The translations under genes were made by a program, and so were the position numbers. This document shows positions 56,288 to 64,000 of a DNA stretch of 64,000 bases, piece by piece (within the stretch, counting starts at the first letter, position 1; each line of letters opens with the position of its first letter). The stretch is from Panax quinquefolius (lineage: Eukaryota > Streptophyta > Magnoliopsida > Apiales > Araliaceae): NCBI GenBank assembly GCA_020205615.1, contig CM035170.1:37918143-37982142 (forward strand). Reading direction: 5' to 3'. The notes under the pieces were generated by a model. That model was not told the DNA's origin. It did not search any database and saw only the letters and a list, made by a program, of their open reading frames with translations.

Positions 56288-58928
56288 TGTGACGCCCCCA
56301 AAATAGGTATACATCACCCATTCTGAGTTGTCAATACATGGTACAGAAACAACTACAACTTTATTATTACAACAGTAAAACTGTGAGTTTAAATACAAAT
56401 ATTATCTTCTAGACAATATTTATACTCACATAAATCCTCATCACATTTATTGATACATTATTTTACAAAAATGGTGAGGACTACTAAACAATCCTTTCTA
56501 AAACCTTCATTCCATACCCAGGCTAAGTACTACTTATATTCTCGCCTCCACGAGAAGAATGGAACAAAAAGGAAAAGGGTGAGCTCAACTAGCTTCGATA
56601 AAAATATTATGACTAAGATAATATACAACAAATTATCGTTAGTCTTCAACAGGAAAATTTAATAGAATACAATAGACAACAAATTTTCAATCAATATTCA
56701 AGCGTGAAATAATAATTCATTAGAAGAGTTAAGTAGAGAATGCAAACTACTATCTTATGTATGAATTTAAAAAGTTCATCGTCTATCTTTTATCCTGTAA
56801 CAACAATCAATATACATCTGAACCAAATATTCATCTTTGCACTACAGGCCAAAGATATTCATCGATTAGTCATGTTCATTTAAACACTGTTCATCTTTTA
56901 CACTCTGAGCCAAAGATATTAATCGATCGATCATGTTCATCTCACACACTGTTCATCTTTGCACTCTGGCCCAAAGATATTCAATAATATCATCATTTAA
57001 GGCGAGGATGATGAAAATATTTTTAAAGAACAAATCCGGTGAAACAAAATGACAAGGATTAAGGATTAAGGATTAGTACTTTGTTTTATCCATGTCCAAC
57101 AATACCCCAAAAATAATCACGGTGGTGTAAAATTCAAGAATGATCAAAACATGGATACAATCAAAGCTAGTATCCAAAAATAGATGTTTTGGACGAAAAG
57201 AAGAAATTTTATTTTTTGGTGAATAGTGCCGTATACGTGAATAGTGCGATATCGTGAATAGTTAGATATCGTGAATAATCTCAAGTATCGTGAATAGTAA
57301 ATCAAACAAAAGATATAAATTCCACAAAAACATCTTCACGCTTCATGAATAGTACTGGTGAATAGTAACTTTCGTGAATAGTAACTCATGAATAGTAACT
57401 CGTGAATAGTAACTCATGAATAATAACCCGACATGAAAAAAAGTTCCAAATTTGATAAAAACATCGGATCAACATTTCACGTAATGATATTGAAGAAATA
57501 ATATCATTACGAAAAAAATAATATCCCTTACCTCAAAGAATCGATTGCTTGGGAAGGAAAGGTCGGAAGTGATCTTTGAATGAAACTTGTCTTGAACAAT
57601 GACTCTCAAAGTATCTAAATACTCACAAAATACGCTCAATAATATAGAGAGAGAAAGAGAAAACTTTGTTTACGGTGTGATTTTCAATTCTAACTTAGCC
57701 CTCTATTTATAGGAAAATGTTAGCCCGCCAAGCGAGACTTGACTTCTTACACGATGGCTTTACACTCGCTACTATTGCCACCCACCACATTTGAAATAAA
57801 ATTCAGCACATTTCTTCACCAACCACAAGTGGGGCCCACTCAATTCTAGAATTTTCCACCAAAATCAATTATAACCCTAATTTCCTAATCGGACACCTCT
57901 TAAAATTCATAACAAATCATTAGTGCATTTTTAACGGTTCAAAATTTGTGGACATATACTCAACTTATATATGTATAACATACCCAAAAATTACCACAAT
58001 CAACGGTCGGATTAAAATTATAATCCCATGAATATATCTCTTCAAAACCCCGATTTAATTTTTAATACCTCCAATCTGGTAAAATACCGATAAAACACCT
58101 CAACAATAATTTCTTCATTTATAACCACATAAATAAATCCATCATTTATATCCACATAAAATAAATATTTCTTTATCATATGAATCAATAATTAATTATT
58201 CACAAATAATATTACGAGAATCACAATTATGATGACCAGGTAGTTCCGGAAAGAGGGGCTTTCAGATAAGGATTTCTCCTTCTTGGCGGCCTTGATTAGG
58301 TGACCAAACCTCTCCTTGAGCAGAACTTTCTAGACATTGCCAATAATGTTATCTAATAATATTATTCAAATAATATGAATTATTGATCGATAATGGAGAT
58401 AATGTGCGGTGACAATTATTGAACAACAATAATATAAAATATCAATAAAAGACCATTATTGAATCAATAAAATAAAATATTGAATAAGTAACTTCATGTG
58501 AAAATTATTGAGTAGTGCCTTCTTACGTAAGGATCGATAATTCAACAATCTTTATGCAATCTGGTATTGTCTTTTTAACCAACCAGCGTATTCTTTATTT
58601 TAACCACCGTATTCAACGGTCTTAATTGGTAACAACTACGCCGTTATTTTTAACCAACTTATATTTGTCGTTTTCTTCATCCAATCGCTTTCCGTTATGG
58701 GGCCCACACATGGTCGCAAACCGTCGTCACGAATATTCCCAACGCGATGAATATTCCCACGACCAAACGAATATTCCCAACAAAATGAATATTTTATAAC
58801 CACTTGCTTTTTTGAAATATTTGCGTATTTAACCCTTAACTATCCACATTAATCAAATCAACCCTTACTATTTCAAAATAATAAATAAAGGAAATTCCTT
58901 TTTATTTAAAAAATTTCGGGGTCTTACA
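56288..58928 (-). mobile_element. Solo LTR of the chromovirus family
   Basis: 2.64 kb, TGTGACGCCCCC...GGGGTCTTACA, matching the nested-element LTRs. Flanked by TATT on both sides (ATATT if the terminal A is shared). The Copia reading text continues across it. No interior, so it arose by recombination between two LTRs. The TATA palindrome is at 57702-57713, minisatellites at 56825-56985 and 57225-57425. Confidence 0.9.
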
Positions 58929-59387
58929 TATTATGGTGGGTCTAAATTAAAACTAGAGGGCTTAACAGACTCAAGTTTTTCAGACAGACCAAGATGATGA
59001 AAAATCCACTTTAAGGTAAAGCGTTATCTTGAGCAAAGGTGCGATGAATTGGAAAGGTTCCAAACAATGAAAGAGTTGCTTTGGATTAGTGATAAAGACA
59101 AAGTAAATAGCTATAAATGAAGTCGTAAGTTGATTGTTTGAATTAAAAGTTCATTCTGAAACTAGGAATAGTTCTAAGTCTCATCTTGGATCTAAACATG
59201 TGTTGTGGCACTTTTATTTGATTATTAGAATCATTCAAAGATGGGAAATCACTATAGAGATAGTGGAATCTCATGAACAACATTACATATCCATTAACTA
59301 AAGCTTATCCAACAAAGAAGATAATCGTCACTTAGAGAGAAGAGTATAAGATACTGATGGCGATTGGCTTTAGTGCAAGTAGGAGAT
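58929..59387 (+). pseudogene. Copia copy A: RNase H and polyprotein end, PPT
   Basis: YGGSKLKLEGLTDSSF continues RT text from 56282 (RNase H first Asp region). KMGNHYRDSGIS and a PLTKAYPTKK-like phrase near 59290 belong to the C-terminus. GTGCAAGTAGGAGAT before 59388 is the PPT, normally GTGGGAGAT in this group. Confidence 0.75.
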
Positions 59388-61231
59388 TGAAAGTAGTATG
59401 CACACAAGCCATCATGTTTGATGATAAAGCATATACTTTGAAACAATCTTATTCATTTATTAATAAAAAGTATTAATTTATTAAGGGCTTTTAATTATCT
59501 ACATGATCTTTGTTTTATAATATGTGATAAACCCATAGTTTTAAGCAATGCTTTTAGAATAATGATGATGATCATTCTAATGAGATCTAAATTCTTTGAA
59601 AGCTTAAAACTAAAATAGTTCCCAATCGTTGGATTACTAAATTGGGGGATTAGTGAATCCGGATAGATTGGTACATACGTTAACTTGCTCATTGGATGAG
59701 GATGATTGATCTCATGATCATTTGTGTGGAGACACTAAAGCAAGTATGTAGTGCTTATTAGAGAATAAGTTCACCGAGCGTTGGCTCATTAAGGAATACC
59801 TAATGGATTTTTACTTGCTTCGTCATAGGAATTCACGTAGTGAAAGTAGTACTAGTGATCCTTGGACTTGAGATCATCATAGTATCTTGTGTATGATGAG
59901 TTATACTTTGACTTATTCCTTAAGACCCTTAGGGTATATCAAAGGGTATGCTTGGGTATAATAAGTTATGCATGGAGATAATGTATGATCGATAAAGAAT
60001 CTACCACTTCTAATAAAAGAAGAAATGTCCTATGTGATTCGATAAATGACAACCTAGTAGTTCTTGGCAAAAGCGTAATGAAATTAGAAAGGAGTTTCTA
60101 ATTTGCATTATTTGAGTTGTGCATTTAAGAATCGAAATACATATAATTAAATAAAATAAGACTTGACATAATTCCATGTCTTATATTTAATTGGGACATT
60201 GTATGGTGGAAGGATTGAATTGTGCGGTAACTATTTACTCAAAGGTTCTTTTATGATTAATGTTGAAATCTATATTATCCGGAAAGTAGTTGATCGTTAG
60301 GGAGGCTTATCCCTATTGTAGAATAAATATTATTTATTTAAATAAATTAATTATTTAATTTATTTATTTAAATAAGATTAGAATTATTCTAATTGATTTA
60401 TTCTGCTTAGGTTTAATATGGAGAACCTAAAGGGTCACACCATAAAAGGAAGAATAATTATTTAAGAAGTTAATGGCATAATCGTAATAATATATTAAGT
60501 ATATTTAATTTAATCTATGGTGATAGAATAAATTAAATAGCTTAATATTATTATTTAATATTTTAGAAATATTAAATATAAATTAATAATAGAGTCTTAT
60601 TAATATTATTACAATTATTATTATTTTAATTTCTAAAAGAGTTTAGGAATTAATTTAATATAAGTACTCTCATTTATTCCTAATAGGATTAGGAGGAAAA
60701 ATTAATTAAAGGAGTTTAATTAATTATCCCTAATAAGATTAGGGAGCCCATTTAATTAAAAGGGTTTAATTAAATAATACCTTATTTTAATAGGGTTACT
60801 TGATATCTTTATAAGAGGAGTCTTATATCGGATATGATGACTACGTTATTTTTCCAATAAATTGGAGAATGCGCCTTTTCTATAGAGATAGAAAACTAGG
60901 GTTGAGCCAATACCCCTTCTTCTTGAAAATTCTTTTTCCTTGGCGGATCACCTCTAGAGGTCAAACACTTGGGTGGCTAACGTTGATCAAAGGAAGGAAC
61001 CAAACCCGGTGGATTCAAGTTGAACGCGAAAAGGATTGGAGGTGAACTTGTACCTTAGGAAGCTCGGATCTTCAAGTGTATGTTTCTTATTCATCTTTTT
61101 TGTTTAATTAATAATTATGCATAAAGGGTGATCCGGGTATATGGTTTGTAAATTTTTTTAAACTCTGATTTTACACGTTTCCGCACTTTTTATGCAATTT
61201 GATTGCGTTCTTGAATATTACAAACCTAACA
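59388..61231 (+). mobile_element. Copia LTR shared by two interiors
   Basis: 1844 bp, TGAAAGTAGTATGC...AACCTAACA. A PPT stands before it and a PBS after it, so it is the 3' LTR of copy A and the 5' LTR of copy B. It contains a run of perfect hairpins (60626-60790). A TTTATAAGA at about 60810 could be the TATA region (weak). Confidence 0.8.
60626..60790. repeat. Hairpin run with purine loops in the Copia LTR
   Basis: In order: 12-bp stem with loop AGAG (60626-60653, one G-U); TCCTAAT-AGG-ATTAGGA (60678-60694); 11-bp stem with loop GGAG (60700-60725); TCCCTAAT-AAG-ATTAGGGA (60727-60745); 10-bp stem with loop AGGG (60751-60774). Stems alternate between AATTAAA and CCTAAT types. Confidence 0.85.
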
Positions 61232-61232
61232 G

Positions 61233-61245
61233 TGGCATCAGAGCC
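61233..61245 (+). other. Primer-binding site of Copia copy B
   Basis: TGGCATCAGAGCC, one base from the tRNA-Met-type consensus, 1 bp after the LTR. Confidence 0.85.
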
Positions 61246-63239
61246 AAACCTTTATGAAAATTATTAATTATTTTAATTTATATATTGATATGTGTTTAGA
61301 ACAATTTAATTAGGCATAATTTTATTGTATAAAATTTTAAAAAAAAAAAAAAGCTGCTTGATTAGATTTTTTTATGGGTTCACGTGATAAACTAAAAGTT
61401 GGCCAGGAGATTTAATCCTATTTGATAGGCGCGGATCACGAAGCTGTTAACAGGTTTTTTTTTAAAAAAAGGCAGCGCACGGAAATCAATAAAAAAACAA
61501 AAAAAAAACGGCAGGTGCATCATGTTTCATGTTTCCATGTTTCCAAATTTTATTTTTTTTGAATTACTTGCAGGAAATTTTAGTTGCCGTATATATATAT
61601 TTTAATTATTATATTTGATATTATATATATATATTATATGGTTAATATAATATATATATATATATAATTATTTTATAATTAAAATAAAAGTTTATTTTAA
61701 TTTTAAAATAAAAGGTTTATTTTAATATTAAAATAAAAGATTTATTTTAATTTTAAAATTAAATTTCATGCTAACTAATTAGAGTTGGAATTGGATTTCA
61801 AGATAACTAATTAGAGTTGAAATTGGATTCTATTTTTCCTTAAATAAAGGAGTTTATTTAGATATGGAATAAGATTTCATATTATTCAAAATAAAGGAGT
61901 TTATTTGTGAATAGGAAAAGAATCATCTTTCCTTAAATAAAAGAGTTTATTTAGATATGAAATAAGATTTCATATTATTCAAAATAAAGGAGTTTATTTG
62001 TGAATAGGAAAGATAATCCGTGTTTCCTTTAATAAAAGATTTTTTTTAGAAATGGATTCCATAATTAATTAAAATAAAAGAGTTTATTTTAATTAAAGAT
62101 TTTTTTTACATGGAATTGGATTACATAATTAATTAAAATAAAGGAGTTTATTTTGATTAAAATTTTGATTAAAATAAAATAGTTTATTTTATTCGAAATT
62201 GGATAAATTAAAATAAAATAGTTTTATTTTGATTTAAATTTGGATTAAAATAAAGGAGTTTATTTTATTCAAAATTAGATTTTATACTAACTAAATTTGC
62301 CCATTAAATGATATCAATATATATATTAAATGTTTATTATTCATAAGATGAATGTTATTTATTGATGCGTATGATGATGTGTATGATAATAAATGGGATT
62401 GATTATGGACTATTGACCCGATGTGATTGGATTTTATTTTAGTTGGATGCATGAATGTATGGGTTTTATTAAATGGGGTCTGCGTACCTCGTCTTCTCTA
62501 ATTTTTCTTAATGTAAATTCTATCTCCCTCCTATGTACTTCCCCTTGACTGCTGATCAAGGTTTCTATTTATTATAAAATAGTTATGTAATAGGAATAGT
62601 TAGAATTAATTTTTGAAGAATTAGAGATCAAGGAGCAAGGAGCGCTTGAAGATCCGTTTGTAATGGAGCCCAGATTTAAATGTAATAGTTATATTTAAAT
62701 ATTATTTCTTGCACCCCTAGGGTTTGACCTTTTGGTTCACTTGGTGGCTCTAGTGAACCAAACTAGAATAAAAGTCCATAATCAATCCGGGTAGAATATA
62801 GTATTCTATATGTGCATGCTATACTATATATATTATATATTATGCAAACATGCTTCGCATGTTCATTAATATGACACGTATTTTATATATATATAAAAAT
62901 GCAGCTTTAAACAAGATGAGACAAATTAATAACAAACCCCTCAATTTTTATATTAAGTCCTAAGCGTTCAAAGATATTTGGAATATCGAACGTCGCCTTC
63001 TAGCATGATAAAATTAATAGAGTATTAAATATTTAATATGAGTTTGTTGTGTCACCACAAGGCAAGTATTAAGTATTTAAGATGTTAATTTATCACATAT
63101 GATGTTTATAAAGAAAATTGAACAATATTGTTTTGCTGTGTCACCACAAGGATGGTATTTTTCTTTTTTGAATATATGGAATGCTAGGTCGGACTTAACT
63201 TGGATAATTTTGATTCGGATGTGCCACCACTTGATCAAA
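61246..63239 (+). other. Copia copy B leader
   Basis: Two kilobases of AT-rich untranslated sequence without a conserved ORF. It holds the hairpin array at 61681-62265 and two of the TTGTG-TCAC-CACAA repeats (63049, about 63136). A weak GC-rich island with GGCGCGGATCACG lies near 61428. Confidence 0.65.
61681..62265. repeat. Array of about twelve hairpins with RGAG-type loops
   Basis: AAATAAA/TTTATTT stems close loops AG, AGG, AGA, GGAG, AGAG or ATAG. Clear members: 61841-61860 (TAAATAAA, loop GGAG), 61934-61953 (loop AGAG), 62065-62096 (perfect 14-bp stem, loop AGAG), about 62132-62159 (14 bp with one G-U, loop GGAG), 62246-62265. Spacing is about 40-70 bp. Confidence 0.85.
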
Positions 63240-63340
63240 ATAATCTAAGAGGCAAAAGAAAAGGAGTTGCATAGTTGATGTAATTGACAAAAGTTGTCTA
63301 CCTATTTATTTATATATAGTTTGTTGTGTCACCACAAGGC
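63045..63340. repeat. TTGTG-TCAC-CACAA hairpin repeats in the Copia leader
   Basis: TTGTTGTGTCACCACAAGG or close variants at about 63046, 63131 and 63322, a decayed copy at about 63217, and the matching copy-A site at 53525. Each folds as a 5-bp stem with a 4-nt loop. Confidence 0.75.
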
Positions 63341-64000
63341 TATATACATTTGAAATGGGATCCTTATTCTCACTAGCATATCTTTAATTAGATATTGCCG
63401 AACTATATATATTGAGGTAATATAGTTCAAGAAAATAGTGGGAGATACCAATTTAAAAACAAGACCTAATTTATTTTGGTAATTAATAAAAGAATGTATG
63501 TTAAAATGTTGTTAATTACAAATTCATTTACGAAATTTTACAATGTCTAAATTACTATCACTTTGAAAGCATATTAAATGCTAAATTAACGGGGCCAAAT
63601 TAAATTGGTTGGTTAAGGAATTTGAGAATAGTTCTCATAGTGAAAAAGCTATCTTATGTCCTTAATACGCCTATCCTCGCAATGGTTGCGCATAAATGCC
63701 TCGAGGAAGAGATTGTTGCTTTTAGAAAGTGACAAGATGATGCACGGTTGGCTCAATGCATCATGCTCGTGCATCCATGAAATAACGAGCTTCAACGTCG
63801 ACATGAAACTATGGATGCTCTTACTATATTCACCGCACATCAAGTAGTTGATGGTGAGGAAAGTAAGGCCGATAGATATCGATATCTAAGGAGCTCTTCC
63901 GATCTAGAATGACCAATGACACTACAGTACAGATAAAAGTCCTTAACATTATCAATTTGATTGATCAATTAGGACAACGAGTTTTGTCATGGATGGAGAG
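63240..64000 (+). pseudogene. Copia copy B: leader end and start of gag, cut by the window edge
   Basis: Near-identical to 53442-54200 apart from clustered small indels. Gag text (SYVLNTPILAMVAHK-like, near 63650 on) is again in several frames. It continues past the window, where the rest of copy B and its 3' LTR are expected. Confidence 0.75.

Noticed and set aside
59388..61231. Defined U3/R/U5 borders and promoter in the Copia LTR
   Set aside because: Only a weak TATA-like TTTATAAGA was seen; not enough to place a transcription start.

Overview
The window reads as intergenic heterochromatin from a large-genome flowering plant, most likely a eudicot; the species cannot be named from the sequence. 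I found no ordinary host gene, tRNA, rRNA or CRISPR array. Nearly all 64 kb is LTR-retrotransposon sequence, mostly decayed and nested. Boundaries were set by eye from TG...CA ends, primer-binding sites (PBS), polypurine tracts (PPT), target-site duplications (TSD) and repeated copies inside the window.

Layout. 1-2012: the 5' part of a minus-strand element (family A): zinc-knuckle protein, initiator-tRNA-Met-type PBS and truncated LTR. About 2017-41237: a Ty3/gypsy Tat/Ogre-type element (H1), kept only as LTR end, PBS, leader and gag. Its gag is split twice: by a minus-strand, Athila-PBS, gag-only tandem element (3925-13210, TSD ATGGT/ATGGC), and by a long Tat element of the same family as H1 (F1, 13408-40731, TSD CCATT). 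F1 carries gag, protease plus G-patch, RT, two RNase H domains, integrase and an antisense plant-mobile-domain ORF. A minus-strand chromovirus (Tekay/Del-like, 31710-40415, TSD CGGTC) sits inside the F1 3' LTR. 41247-46544: SIRE-like Copia LTR and leader. 46545-49717: a second family-A LTR. 49718-53441: a plus-strand Tekay-like element with almost no interior. 53442-64000: a Copia element arranged interior-LTR-interior, with a solo Tekay LTR (56288-58928) in its RT region.

F1 is the best-preserved unit. Its coding region runs about 16.9-23.96 kb in few frames, broken by scattered stops and one-base shifts. Between protease/G-patch and RT lies a 155-bp intron with good splice signals; removing it joins the two reading frames in phase, the arrangement known for Ogre/Tat elements. 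Downstream of integrase the antisense ORF resembles the plant mobile domain, as reported for other Tat elements.

The least-explained signal is structural. Several unrelated families here hold arrays of short perfect hairpins whose loop is conserved while both stem arms change together: about a dozen hairpins in the F1 U3 at roughly 33-bp steps, loop near NGATAACN; hairpins with RGRG loops in the Copia LTR and leader; and palindrome minisatellites in the F1 3' untranslated region and in the family-A LTR. This looks like maintained or repeatedly regenerated secondary structure and is the main item to test.
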